Positions 23,485-36,539 of a stretch of DNA of 64,000 bases are shown piece by piece. The notes beneath the pieces were generated by a model, which saw only the letters and a list, made by a program, of their open reading frames with translations, did no database searches and was not told the DNA's origin. Location: NCBI RefSeq assembly GCF_000208745.1, contig NC_030851.1:35394200-35458199 (forward strand). Direction: 5' to 3'. The stretch's first letter is position 1. Each line of letters starts with the position of its first letter. This stretch comes from Theobroma cacao. Lineage: Eukaryota > Streptophyta > Magnoliopsida > Malvales > Malvaceae. The position numbers and the translations under genes were made by a program.

Positions 23485-25246
23485 TGTATTGTTCTTACTT
23501 GTCAAGATTTGAGCTTGAAGGTCCCGCATTTCCTTGTTTTGAAAGCACATTACTCATGATCATGGTTTTCATATGTGCCATAAATTCACTCATGCTTTCC
23601 ACCATTGCATTCTTAATTTCTTCACGTATTTCCCCACATATTTCCTCACGTATCTTACCCAAGTTTTCTGAAAGATTTTTCACTTTTTCTTCTAATGCAA
23701 TTGTAGGACTGGTAACGTTTGAGTTAATAGGGCCACACGCAGACTCAGATGTTGCTACATTGCTATGTGTTCTAGTAAGTAAAGCTGTAATAGGCACCCG
23801 AGTACCAAACCCATACACGTGAGTGCGTGTAGTCTCCATCCCTCTAATTTATCCAGTCCAAGCATATGGATCGAATTCTGGCTGAGAAGATGAATCTTCA
23901 TCATACTTCTGTGATAATACAGAATTATACATTTCTACACAAAAAATTAAATAAGATTATTATTCAACTAGATTGTTAACTTTGAAGTAAAAATTAATCA
24001 ATTTTGTACGTACACTCATGGACTTAGACTTGTTATCTATAAAATCACCATGTCCCCCTCAACACTTATGAGTGCGGTTGAACACTTCCAAGAAGCTAAC
24101 ATCTTGTTTTATCTCAATTGCTTGCATTTATTTACAACTATATATACTCAATCATAATTGATATATATAAACAACATGTAAGGAAAAACCAAAGTCAAAC
24201 TACTAAATATACAATTTAAATTTAGTTTGAAAGAAAACCATACAAATAAAAGTGAAGTAAAATTACTTCATACCATCACATTTGCATGAACAACAAATGG
24301 AATTGAATCGTTAGTGTGCTTTGGAATGCTTCCTTCTTTTGGCGTTAAACGATTTTACCTTGCTTTTATTGATTTGTTTTGCCATTCTTCTGTACCCCAT
24401 GCTGTATCGATAAGGGCATCCTAGATTTCATTTGTGATCCATTCCCTTGACATGCCTTTGCAATCCCTAATGTTGTTTGTTCTGGCTTCTGTCATTGCTT
24501 TATTCCTTTCTTTTGAAAGCATGTCTCTTAACCGACTGAAAAAATTTTTATCCCATATTCGTCGAACCAAAACATCTTGATTTGCAAACCAAACACATTT
24601 TTCCTACATCAAAATAATAGAGTAAGTAAAAAAATTGATACAAATTAATTGAAAGCAAAAAGTTATAATTTAATTGAATAACAAACATAGTACCTGGAAT
24701 TTTTAAAACATTAACTGTTTTATATCATTAGGGACTTTCCTCCATGTCGTCCATGGACCATGGAAGAGATTTTTTATGATCCTTGTTATTATAGTTGTGA
24801 CCCCTCGCTCGAAAAAAGTACTTGTCGAATATAAAAGAAAATTTTTACATATTAAAATTTATAACAAATATAATAATTTCATTATAATACATGATAACAT
24901 ACCTCTCTCCAATATGAGTTATACGCAATCTGTTAGATGGATCTACAGGAGTCTGTAATCCTCCACCAAGCCCCCTACCCCTTGACCTTGAGGATGTATC
25001 ATCTACACTTGCACCTAAATCAATAGATTGGGATCTACGAGAATCATGAATAGATATCTCATTTTCTACTTGCACTGCAGATGCACCTAACAAAGAAGGT
25101 GGCTCAAAGGGCACATCATTATTGACCTACTGCATTTGTGGTTGAACGGATAGATCAGCAAATGCACTAGCATTTATAGGCAATGACATACTTCCAAAGG
25201 CATTTGTTGATCTAGGTCTTGGTTTTAAATGCTTCCCTTTAACCAC
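23485..25246 (-). pseudogene. CACTA second gene, TNPA-like (Transposase_24 type)
   Basis: On the - strand an N-terminal piece rich in Pro, Ser and Arg (LVKGKHL-like start near 25240, then SSRSRGRGLGGG) leads to a middle block near 24300-24600. That block has ERNKAMTEARTNN, AWGTEEWQNKSIKARVNR and PKEGSIPKHTNDSIPFV, which is the 'A.....W...S....NR......HTGGS..F' pattern of Transposase_24 (PF03004). A VFNRTHK segment near 24090 fits the following 'E.F..TH' motif. The C-terminal 114-residue frame (23495-23839) is predicted coiled coil (EEKVKNLSENLGKIREEI). Probably several exons; stops are present. In En/Spm this protein binds the subterminal repeats. Confidence 0.7.
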
Positions 25247-25885
25247 TGTTCCTATAATATATGTTTGTTAAAATTCATACACAATTTTTTTTTCAAAAAA
25301 TTGAAACAAAGTATAAAAATCATCAATTTACAACAATCACAAGTAATTCCTAATCATTTGTACAATAAAAGAAGTCATTATATAGTATTCATTTCAACAT
25401 TTATAAATATAAACTATAATAATTTTTTAACATGTCAAGATCTTTTAATATTATAAAATTAAAATTAAACAACTATGTAACAAAAAATATAAAACCAATA
25501 TCATATATGTCTACCATCATCAATCACTTTCAGAATAAGCAGACTCATGTTCTTCATTATTATCATTATCATCACTAAAAGTTTTGCAATAGTTGTCTTC
25601 AAGTTCATCTTCATCTTTATTTTCATTGTCATCTCATTCCATGTCATCTTCTTCATCTTCATCTCTTTGCATGTCATCTTCTTCATCCTCAATAAAGAGA
25701 TTAAGCTCTTCATAATCACCACTTGCTAAAACTGTAAAGTTATCTAGTTCTTCCGATGGAGTACCATTAATTGAAATAGACACATCTTCTTGGTATACTT
25801 CTTCATTCAAATCAATTTCATTTTCTCTATCTCCACTACTACGAATGTGAAATCTATTGCTAAATTTTGTTTTAAATACTGCCTA

Positions 25886-26338
25886 CTAATCATGTCGATC
25901 TCTTTTGGTTGATGGATAACTACTATAATAAACTTGGTAAACTTGTGCAGCTAAAACAAATGGTTCATTAATGGCAAGTATTAAGTTATATTTAATTTCA
26001 ACAAGACTATGCAAAAGATCTACCTTAATATCTTTTTCAGTGTCAAACCAATGACACTTAAATAACACAACTTTGTTTCTGATACCAAAATACTCCAACT
26101 TGATTATATCCACTAAAATACCATAAAAGTCACACTCATAATCATTGTAAAAACTCGCTTTTATGCAGACATCACTATTCATTATCCTACGATTTTTCTC
26201 GTAATCTAGGGTGTGAAACTTGAAACCATTTACAAAGTATCCGTTGTAACACCTTATCATACATCCTGAACCATGAGAGATTTCAAGTATACATGGGTCA
26301 ATTTCATACTTATGTTTTGCAACCTGCGAACATGACAT
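25886..26338 (-). pseudogene. DUF4216 block
   Basis: A 150-residue open frame with YFVNGFKFHT, DFYGILVDIIKLEY, VVLFKCHWFD and PFVLAAQVYQVYYSSYPSTK, all diagnostic of DUF4216 at the C-terminal side of TNPD transposases. The acidic tail lies downstream in another frame. Confidence 0.88.
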
Positions 26339-26699
26339 ACAAGATAAAAAATTATTAATTACGTAATTAATGCCTTAATGTTATTAGAAGTTCACTTCTA
26401 ATTTACATAAACTTACATAATTTTTAAACTATTTCATGAAGCTTGCATCACGTACTTTCTCCAATTCATCTTTCGATATATACACAATATCTGTCTTCAT
26501 TATTTCATCAAATATCCTATCATCATATCCCTAATTTACAGATTAAGTTCATTCTTATGATCAATCATTTGAGTTTATGCTATAATGATACTTACTTAAT
26601 ATATGAAAGCATCTCTTCACAATTCATTAAAACATATAGTTTAGCAGCATAAAACTTATCTTCATATAAAAATCGAGATTTATCTAATAGACCAAAAAC

Positions 26700-27521
26700 T
26701 CACCCAGAATGAGTGACAATTGAAAGACAACCAAGAGAGTCCATGTCTCCCCCATCATCATTACATGGCACTCGATTTAATCTTATTCGCACAGTAGGTT
26801 CAAAATACCATGAGCAAAATGAGGTGATTTCCTTGATAATATAAGCTTCACATATAGATCCTTCAATAAGGGCTCGATTTTTTACTTTCTTCTTCAAATG
26901 TTGCAAAAACCTAAAAATCACAATATTCATCAAACTTAACAAGTACCTTAAACTCTTGTAATAAACTATTTGAAAACAAATAACAAACTATTTGAAAACA
27001 AATAACAATTATAGTACCTCTCAAATGGATACATCCATTGATATTGCAGGGGTGCACCAACCTTTGCCTCGTAAGGTAAATGAATCGGCAAATGCTCCAT
27101 AAAGTCAAAGAAACTGTGTGGAAAGATCTTTTCTAGTTTGCATATAGTTTCACATATTTTTCCTTGCAAAGCTTCCATATGATCTACAGGTATTTCAGTT
27201 ACGCGTAAATCTTTAAAAAAGTGAGATATCTCAGTAGTTGCATCCCAAATTGAGTGAAACACCATATCACGAAAGACAATTGGGAGCAATCGTTGCAAAA
27301 AAATAACAATCATGACTTTTCATCCCATAAAATTTACAATTAATCTCATTAACACACCGAGATATGTTCGACACAAAGCCATTAGGTAATCTCAATTGTT
27401 TTACCCAAGCACAAAAATTTTTTATTTCTTCCTTATTTAAGGTGTACGAAGCCTTAGGCTTGTAAATTTTTCCATTATTTTCCACCAATTCCAATTCTGG
27501 ATGCTTGCAATACACCTTCAA
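26700..27521 (-). pseudogene. DUF4218 block with an intron
   Basis: Segments YTLNKEEIKNFCAWVKQLRL, GMKSHDCYFFATIAPNCL, LPIVFRDMVFHSIWDATTEI, LEKIFPHSFFDFMEHLPIHL and MYPFER match DUF4218. The frame then breaks and resumes with FLQHLKKKVKNRALIEGSIC. GT at 27017 and AG at 26911 (- strand) allow a 107-base intron joining MYPFER to FLQHLKKK. A 22-base tandem duplication lies within that intron. Confidence 0.85.
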
Positions 27522-27539
27522 TCTTGTCGTGCCTTTAAG

Positions 27540-28966
27540 TTGTCTTTCATCTTTCCCTTAACATCCATAATTATGTTGACTATATTCTCAAAGACATTAC
27601 GTTCAATATGCATCACATCTAGATTGTGACAAATAAGAAGCATATGCCAATAAGGCAGATCCCAAAATATACTCTTTTTCACCTAATTATGACTTACACC
27701 ATAACCCGAAATCTTCTGCTCACCACATTTTGTTTCGAATGGGATATTAGGAAGCGAATTCAAACGTGACAATATTTTCTCACTTGATAATGGAGGAAAT
27801 GGTAAGTCATGCTCAACTCTTTTTTTAATAAATTTGTCTCTCTACCTCTTAAAAGGATGATTAGGTCGTAAGAATTGCCGATGACAATAAAAAAAACAAG
27901 GTTTCCTACCATGATCTAATATGAAAGACTTAGAATGTTCCATGCAATAGGGACATGATAATCGTCCACGAGTACTTCACCCTAACAACATACTGTAAGA
28001 AGAAAAATCATTAATTGTCCATAATAATGCTACCCTCATATGAAAATTTTGTTTCCTATATGCATCATACGTGACAACACCTTGGGTCCACAATACTTTC
28101 AACTCATCTATCAAAGGCCTCAAGAAAACATCTATGTTTTGACTTGGATTTTTCTTCCCCGGAATGACCATATTAAGAAATATATATTGTTATTTCATAT
28201 ACGTCCATGGGGGTAAATTGTACACACAGAGCATTACTGGTCAAATAGAATAAGGTTTCACAGTCGGTCCAAAAGGATTGAAAGTGTAAGCACATAACCC
28301 TAGTTTGACATTTTGAGGTTCTATTGCAAATAACTCATGTATGCGGTTGAAGTGTTGCCAAGCCTCACCATCAATAGGGTGTCTGACGACTCCATCATCA
28401 CTTTGGTTTTGCGCATGGCACGTCATATGTTTAGTAGTTTTGCCTGACATATAAAGCCTTTGAAGCCTTGGTATAAGTGGCAAGTAACGCAAAATTTTGT
28501 AAGGTATTTTCTTCTGCCTTTTCACACTTGATTTTCTCAGTTTATACCGAGGATGCCCACATATCATACAATGCTCAAAATTAACAGTTTCCTCATAAAA
28601 TAACATGTAATTATTTTCGCAAGCATGAATTTTGGTATATCCCAGTCCAAGTTTTATTACTTTTTTTTTCATTCTATAAAAGTCAGTAGGTAAAGTTTCA
28701 TCTGATGGCAACATATTCTTTATTATCTCCAACAGCCGATCAAAATATGATTCACTCAAATTAAACTCTGACTTAACATTTAAAAGTTTCGACACAGCTG
28801 AAAGCGTTGTGTGTTTTGTGCAACTTGACCACAAAGATTCCTTTGCATTACTTAACAACGAGTAAAAGCTAGCTGCATTTGGATTTGGATCTTCTTCCAC
28901 AAACCTTGACTCATTATCATGACTATAATTGAAAGCAACTTCCGGACCCATAGCATCACTAACCAT
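27540..28966 (-). pseudogene. tnp2 (Transposase_21) core
   Basis: Readable segments are SYFDRLLEIIKNMLPSDETL, the zinc-like CENNYMLFYEE...CMICGHPRYK block, MTCHAQNQSDDGVVRHPIDG, LGLCAYTFNPFGPT and KNPSQNIDVFLRPLIDELK. After stops come TRGRLSCPYCMEHSK, RKPCFFYCHRQFLRPNHPF and LLICHNLDVMHIERNVFENI. This order is diagnostic of the CACTA transposase core. Stops at about 28238 and 27977 sit exactly where the family has Trp (WPV and WST), pointing to C-to-T decay rather than frame error. Confidence 0.88.
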
Positions 28967-29101
28967 TCTAGTATATGGATTTTCTATTTCCTCTTCATAT
29001 GTAGGTTCTCCATATTCCCCATGTTCCTCATTACTAGTATATGGTTCAACTCTATCTCTACTTTTTGATGATTGTCCAACATCATGTTCCCTATGTAAAC
29101 T

Positions 29102-29338
29102 CTAAATTATGTAAGCACTAGTAAAACCCTTTTTAAGGATGTGCTCTGTCACTTTATCGGAATTTAGAAACTTGTTGTTACTACATCGGGAGCAAGGGCA
29201 TCTGATTTTGTTCTCCCACATAAATGTAGAGTTAGAACGTGCAAAATGAATGAATTCATTAACTCCATTTACAAATTCGTCTCTAATGAATCCATCAGAA
29301 GTTAAGCAACGGTACATCCAAGATTGATCACCCGTCAT
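29102..29338 (-). pseudogene. Transposase-associated (TAM) domain exon
   Basis: MTGDQSWMYRCLTSDGFIRD then a GVNEFIHFARSN segment and KIRCPCSRCSNNKFL show the family's WMY, GV.EFI.FA and conserved CPC..C zinc-binding cysteines, ending KKGFTSAYI. This is the N-terminal domain of TNPD-type transposases. Part of the gene at 25510-29338. Confidence 0.85.
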
Positions 29339-30688
29339 TTTGTAATCTTAAGTGTCGTAGAATATAATAGTCAAGAGTAATTTCCATTGTTGTTTAAAAT
29401 AAAATTTGTTAACAACTATATTCCAATATGAAAAATTAAGTTAAACATTTTAAATATAAATTTTAGAAAATAATAACATGTTGGGATAGTAAAAATGATT
29501 CCATACAAGAATAAAAACAAAAAAAACAGGACGTTATATAAGTCTAACTTTATAAATGAGTAGATAAATTCATATTCACAAGCTTTTCTATGTATTAATG
29601 AGTACAAAATCCTATAAAACCAAGTGACTGAGAAATGGCCAAAACTCTTTTGCTTTTCCATTTGGATAAAAATTAAGTACTATGAATTGGACCCCAAGTC
29701 ATGATTAGTTTTTTATGATAAAAAAAATTAAATTCCAACATAGGAAAGGAATTACTATTTTTTTAAAGTAAGGACTTTTGATGTTTTTATTATTTATTCT
29801 TAAAAAAAAATTTAGTTACAAAAGTAAATAGTAAATTTTTTAAAAATTATATATATAATTTTTAATTTTTTATATTTTATTTGATTTATATCTTCTTCAG
29901 TATAAAGCAACTTTCCGTTGGAAGTGACCAATTAATGTCATGACTTGACCAATTAATGAATATGAAACTTAAAAGTCTCAAGTCTTCTTTACTTATCATC
30001 GAGACAACACGTTTGGCTCTACTACATCTCTTCGATCATGGCTAAAAGGAGCATGAATTGGTTGGAAACGATATAAAGTAGTTAATTTCATATGAAACCC
30101 AATTAAGCCTTAAACCGATTATGCTAAAGTTAATTCAAGTGGTTGTGATCAGTTAGGTTTGGTTACGGATTTTAGATTTGACTGTAATGCTGTTCTTTTC
30201 TTATGTGTGAAAAGTGCAATAAAGAAGGAATGACAGTATTATTATTCAATATACACCACAATCAGAAGCAAAAGAATTAATAATAATAATAATAACAAAC
30301 TCCAGCAAATTAAGAAGGTAAATAAGCAATCAATTCTTACTATTTATGGGAATCGAAAATAATTTTGGGGGGGGGGGTAAAAAGTACCTGTGCTGAGTGA
30401 CAATGACAGAGAGTGTTGGAAAATGTTGACAATAACAGTAAAAGATGCAGAGATGAAAGAACAAAAGCCCAAAAAGTGATTTAACCCACAAACTTTTCTA
30501 GCTTTCTACTAAAAGAGATTTACATGAGGAAAGAAAGCAATATTCAAGCTTAGACTTAATAGTTTCATGGAAATTGCTAATTGCTTCACTACAATCTTGT
30601 TATGTATAAAAGTTAGCTAGACAATAAGGAATCAAGTCAACAAAGTACTCACAGTTTAGGAAAATGAAAAGAAGAAGAAAATAGCTTG
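29339..30688. other. CACTA upstream region, non-coding
   Basis: AT-rich sequence upstream of the TAM exon; presumably leader/promoter of the transposase gene. Includes an (ATA) run near 30280 and a nine-base G run near 30368. No gene recognised. Confidence 0.4.
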
Positions 30689-33600
30689 TGTCACGATCCA
30701 GTACTCCCTTCGAGCCCGTGACAACTGTCGCGATGTCTCGATAAACAATCATTACCCGGAATGTCAACCGAAACCTCACAAGGGTCTTGCATCAATTTTA
30801 CATTCCCCCTATGAGCAACAGTTACTAAATATCATGTTTTAAGGGAATATAAACTATTTTAAAATAAAAAATAAACAAAAAGTAATTTCTGCCACACAGG
30901 GGTATTTTGGTTATTTTTTTTCAAAAATTTTGAAACCTGGTGAAAATACAGCATATGATCGAAAAATATACATCTCTTATCTAAAAATAATTTTAGTAAT
31001 CTAAATCATCCATTTTAAATGAAATTATGACTAATCAAACTAAATAAAAATATTAAATAAAATATTCTATTTTCTTATAAAACAATATTTATAGAATCCT
31101 GCATAAACAATTTTTGTAGCGTAAGAGCAAAATAAATTAATATATATAATAACACACTAAACCAGGTATACAAAAATATTCTACAATGACATGTGGGCCC
31201 CAATATAACCGAAAATATACAAGACTGTAGACCTTCGATTTCTAAGGATGCAAATCTAAAAGCAACCCTCGACAAAATCGACTGTCTACAAACTGTCCTG
31301 AGCCTGAAATGGGTAAAAAGAAGGGGTGACTTTTATAAACCCAATGAGTAAACAAAGTTCATCTACAACATCTAAAGCCAAGTAAATGGAGACAGTTAAA
31401 TCATCCCATGACAATATGATTCATAACATTTAAAACTCATTTCAATTCATATAAAACAATTACATTTCATTGAAATAACCAACAAGGCTTATGATTCTCT
31501 TAAAAACTTGGCTTGTGCCAAAACTCATACTTAGTGACACCTTGGCCCGGGCATCCAACCGAGTCCGTCAAGGATGTAAAATGACATATACCCATAAACC
31601 ATGTTTTTACTTTTAAAATATAGTCATTCCTTGACGTTGGCTGAGTTTTATCCTCATGTGGTGGTTCGGCGTGAAGTGAACTCCAAACTTACCTTAGGAG
31701 ATACCCTTTCGCGCCTTTCGTACTAAGGTAAAATATAACGAGATTTACCGTGCCCCTCTAATAGACTAGTCCACGAAAACCCACCCACTGCAGTAAGCTA
31801 ATCAAATAACCCACCAAATCAATAAAAATTTCGACAGCATGACGTGGCTAATATGATATTACCCAGCCTGTCAAGGTAAAAAAAAACAGTTCGTATAATT
31901 CACAAACCACAAATCCAGCCATTCATGCCATCACATTGTCATAAGCCATCAATTCAAACCATATATCAAACACGAGTATATAGTCTCCACCTACTCAATT
32001 TCCAAAATCATCATTGAATTGCAAAACAATTTATAAATCTCATTCATTTAACCAACACTTAACCTATAAAACAAAAAAATCTACGGTTTAAGTTCATTAT
32101 TCTTTAAAATCATAAAAACGAATATAAACTACTTTAGATAGTTAAGGTGAACATTTGATTACTCAAAATAGCGGGAGTTTAGAGTACTCCTATTCTTGGT
32201 CCTCAGGTACGATATCTTTACCCTTATCAAAGGGCTCACCACCTATACATAATACACGACATGTAATTCAATATATTTGTGCCAAACTGTTATAAAACTA
32301 TTTCAGGCTCTATATGAATGCATGAAATTGAATGAGAATTGTTCGAATAATCACTTAAAGACGGTGTTCTACGTGGGTTCAATTATGATTGGACTGAATT
32401 TGTATTCGACCTAACTCGAACTATACACTATTGAATTAACCAAAACATCCGATTCAACTTCAAATATATTCATTACACTTTCAATAATCCAAATACACCA
32501 AAGTACCTCAATGAGCTTGATTGTGACTTAATTCATCATAACCGAATTCATTCCGATTCCGAACTAACGTGCTAATCAGTGTTAACAAAGTCCAATAAAT
32601 CCATCTATATCATTAAGAATCAAATCCAAGTCCATTCACTATGATTTTCTTATTATTGTTCAAGTCGTTTACTAAAGGAACTATACTTTTCGATAACTGT
32701 TTTCGATATCCGATACCATAAATCATCAATTACAAGCTAAATAACATGAAATACAACAAAATCCATCATCAACATGTCATCTATAAAATTCAGCCAAAGA
32801 AGGTTGTTGAAAGGCATGTGATTTTCTTTCTTGTTTTTCATGCCAAACATCATCAAACAACTAAAAACACTAAGATATCATGAAATCTAGCAAAATCCAT
32901 CATCAAAATCTCTCTCCCTATGTTCGGCAAGCAAGTATTCCCTCATGAAAACTTGTGTTTCATCCATAGAAAATGAAAAAAAAAAGTATGGGAAAGGTAG
33001 ATCTTAAGCTGAAATTGAAAAATCTTACCTTTGATTGTTTTGTTCTTTGAAATTCAACAAATTTCTCTTGAATTTTCCTCTCTAGGGTTTGTTTCTATTC
33101 TTTTCTCTTTGTTCTTTGCTTTGGCCGGCCATGAAGAGTGAAATGGGAGAGTTTATGTTGAGTTTATAAAGGAAATTATAAAAATATTAAAGCTTGACAT
33201 GTGTCACCATGTGATTGGTCCATGGTTAAAACTTAACAATTAAGCATTTTCTCACCACCACATGTAATCTCTTAATTATCCAAAGTATAAAATAATAATA
33301 GGTGAAATTCATGGGCTTGACAAGTGTTATGGTGGTGTAAAATTTCAAAAATTTCAATTATGTCCTCGTGGACACGTAAAATGACTGTTTTGCCCTTATG
33401 TTTGAAAAAATATCGAAATTAAAAATTTTCATTTCTCAAATTCAAATCATGCTCCAATTAGTCAAACTTGGTCAAAAATTTCATCCAACATTCCCATTTT
33501 GCCATCGGGTGACAAAATGACCATTTTGCCCCTACGTTATGAAAATTCCTAATTTGACTCCAAATTAATCCTCGAACTCCGAATCACCATATTAAGACAT

Positions 33601-33789
33601 TCTAAGGTTCAATAACTCTCAAATACATTCTAAAATCTCTATTCAAACTAGTTCAAGATTTTAATCGACTTAATTGTACCACTAGATATTATACCGACTT
33701 TTAACGATTTTTCGAGGCATCCCAGTATGTAGATATGCTATCAAGTACATGAATGACATGACAAGTATATAATAGAGTAGGGCTTGACA
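30689..33789 (+). mobile_element. Solo LTR A, 3.10 kb, TSD GCTTG
   Basis: Starts TGTCACGATCC and ends GGGCTTGACA. GCTTG flanks both ends exactly (30684-30688, 33790-33794). Shares its start (CGAGCCCGTGACAACTGTCGCGA; solo LTR B has CGAGCCCGTGATAACT), the interior CCAATGAGTAAACAA and the 3' region with solo LTR B. No coding domain or second LTR inside, hence a solo LTR. It lies in the CACTA upstream of the transposase gene. Confidence 0.9.
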
Positions 33790-35401
33790 GCTTGTTACAG
33801 TAGGATGATACTTCTTGAAAAGAAAAAGAAAAGAGCTTTTGGGTTAAGCGATTGTTAGCTATATGGGCTTATTTTATTGTAGCATCAACAAAAATTTTTC
33901 TTATTAAAAACGTTTTTATATTTTACCTAAATCAGAAACTTGATCCATTAATTGCAGTCTTGCTGACTAATTACATAGTAATTAATCCTAGAAAACTCCC
34001 AATTCATATGTATATATCAATGAATATATATTAGAAGACAAAATATAGGTCATTGTTTTGCTTTTTTAAAATATTGTTATGATTAGAAAAGCCAAATGAG
34101 AATTTGGATGCTAGTATGGATTTTGGAGAAATTAAAGCTGAAAAAGCAAAGTTGCTCTAAATTATGATGCTTTAAGCTTTCCCCTTGCTCAATAACAAAG
34201 TTGCACTAAACTGAGAATTATATGATTACCTTTTGGCCCGACAGTGAGTGATGAGTTGTTGTTATAAACTGGAGCCCCAAAATTTGTAGTTCAGAATGGA
34301 GAATTAAAGGCACTTGAGGGCCGAAATTGCATTAAAAAACAGCTCCAATAAGAAGAAAAATAAGTAGATGCAGGCAAACTAAATGAAGATTCTACAATAT
34401 AAATCGTGTTAATTTTATCAGAAGAGAATATAAGAGTTAGACTCCAAAACTCTGAAAGAGCTGAAACCCAGAACTAGAGGAAAGAATACACTCCAAACTA
34501 CGAAATATAACGATATACTAAACAACTGAACAAAACAAAATTGAAAAAAAAAATCAATTTATGATCTGTTACAAACGTGAACATATTGCAACAATATAAC
34601 ACATAAAGGAACAAAATCCAATTGCTACATAAGAACATAAATTGATTCGGTTTCCAAGAAACAGGAGGACCTCCACTATTCTGCTTCTCAGGGTTCTTGC
34701 TTGCATTTTTAGTTTTCTTAAAGCTGTGGACTAGTCCTCAGCTCTTCATTGCTCTTTTAACTCAAACCAACTAACACACCCAATACAATGGAAGTAAAAA
34801 TTTAACAAATTTTAATTTTAAACATTTCAGACTTTTTTTAGTTTCTTTAATCAAAGATTCATGGTAGAAGATCCATATTTACCACTCTACTTAGGTAATA
34901 GATCAAATTTATCATTTATCATTTATTTTTGAATGGGTGCAATTCTACCACTATATTTTTTTTTAATTTGATTCACAACAAGTGAAAAGTTAACAGTAAG
35001 AAGATATTATATGAGAATATGAAAAAGCATTCCATGGAATATTCTAACTGTTGAGCATTTTTTAATCAAATTACAATGCACAGTGATAAATTGAACCTTC
35101 AAAGCTGGACAGCAACTTTGATCCATCACCCCAAGTAGAGGGGTAAATTTCGACCTTGAGACAAGATTCATTACATTTTGGCAAACAAAATTCTCTCATC
35201 TGATACATTAAGTGATTTAAAAGATTAAATTTCATGTTCTTCTTGTAGTACAGTTAATAAAATTATCAAATTTTATTCACTGATATTAAAAAAAAACTAA
35301 TATAATAAATGCAAGAAAGCGAAGGAACAATAACAATAATAATAACTCTTAGGCAAGAAAGAAGGAAAGAGATGCTAAAGGAAGCAACAACATGTGCTAT
35401 G
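33790..35401. other. CACTA interior, no gene recognised
   Basis: AT-rich DNA. A short - strand stretch near 34650-34740 reads KNASKNPEKQNSGGPPVSW and may be another captured fragment, but I do not recognise it. Confidence 0.35.
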
Positions 35402-36142
35402 AAGTAGCGGAGTTAACTATTATAAAGATTTTGAGCAGATCATGCTTATAGAAATCTCTGGTTACTATTCTCGATTAGCTTTAGAATGGCTTCTGTTTGA
35501 TTCATCGGCTGAATATGTTCACAAGGTGTTTTGTTGTCAAATTAAGTAACTTTCTTATATTTATTTAAATGTTATGGACAATAAATAACTGGTTAACGAT
35601 TTAACTTTCAAGGTGTTCTGGTGCTTGAATCGAGAGAAGCAAAAAGCCAGTCAGTACCTACATCCAGACTCAGAAGCTAAGTTAATGCAAGTATGGTTGA
35701 TCAATTTAACCTGAAGTTTTTTTTTTGTTTTGTTTATGGGCTATATCCAACTATGCCTCCAAATGATGATTGGTAAAGTTAATGTGGTTGTGCTGGAGCT
35801 TCCGGCTGTATTCTTGGTATCAAAGTAAAATCTCATGCTTAAGCATGTTTAACGATGGTGTAAGGCATGTTTACTCATCAAGCTTCACCAAGCTAAAACT
35901 CTGTGCTCTCTCATTTGGGTTTCAATTTTTAGTATTTGGTCACTGATCTCTACAAGCTGGATATGTTATATAAAATTTCACTAGATAGCAAACAACTAAT
36001 GTTATGCATGTAGCATTATTGATGTGGAGAAATGCCAGTAACTCTATCTTCTATAATTCTACAGGTTGTCAGATATCAGTTACCGGACCAAATTGCAAAC
36101 AAATTGATGGAAAAAAGCAAGCTGAGAATTTTGGTCTGGTAA
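35402..36142 (+). pseudogene. CUL1-like: Captured CULLIN1-like gene fragment (three exon-like blocks)
   Basis: Three blocks, bounded by AG and GT dinucleotides, read in one conserved order. Block 35402-35525 gives NYYKDFEQIML and GYYSRLALEWLLFDSSAEYV and ends before GTGTTT. Block 35613-35690 gives LNREKQKASQYLHPDSEAKL and ends before GTATGG. Block 36065-36139 gives VVRYQLPDQIANKLMEK before a stop. Plant CUL1 has, in this order, '.YY..DFE..ML..T..YYS.KA..WI..DSCP.YM.KAE.CLK.E..RV..YLH..SE.KL...VQ.ELL..YANQLLEKEHSG'. The phases are compatible. CUL1 is the scaffold of SCF ubiquitin ligases; this is only a short N-terminal piece and cannot act. It lies inside the CACTA, on the strand opposite its transposase. 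Confidence 0.72.
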
Positions 36143-36539
36143 CAGATTATCAGGTGCCAATAAATATCTGAATGAGTAATCTTATCATTGTTGCCATGTC
36201 TATTCTATTATAGTGGTAGTGAGCAAGAAACACAAAACAGGGGACAAGAACCCCCTATAAAGCCTGTTACCTGTGATATACAAAAGAAGCCAGAGCAATA
36301 AACCCCAGGTTGCAAATGGGATCAACCTCCTAAAACATTACAACGACTCACAATGGAAACAAAAAGGACAAGAAGTCAAAAGACTCATCCCACCGTAACC
36401 AACTCACAATAAACTGTACAAAAACAAATGACCAGTAGCAGCCTTAAGCACTCAAAATGAGGCAGTTACCAAGCTTCAAGTGCTACAAAAAATCCCAAAA
36501 AAAATGAAGCAAGAACTCAGCAAAGACTAAAGTCAAGAT
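36143..36539. other. CACTA interior, nothing recognised
   Basis: Unique-looking sequence between the cullin fragment and the 83-bp array; no open frame or repeat of note. Confidence 0.35.

Larger units (their letters stand above)
25510..29338 (-). pseudogene. CACTA transposase gene, TNPD/tnp2-like
   Basis: Four blocks of a plant CACTA transposase lie in correct order on the - strand. They are the TAM domain (29338-29102), Transposase_21/tnp2 (28966-27540), DUF4218 (27521-26700 with a visible 107-base intron at 26911-27017) and DUF4216 (26338-25886). An acidic Asp/Glu-rich C-terminus (about 25760-25510) closes it. This protein would cut the element ends. Stops interrupt tnp2, including two that replace conserved Trp codons (TGG to TGA), so the copy is dead. 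The start is the Met at 29338, where the TAM domain begins. Confidence 0.88.

Noticed and set aside
25501..25729. Met/Lys-rich and Ile/Phe-rich frames
   Set aside because: Shadows of the acidic C-terminal tail of the CACTA transposase in other frames.
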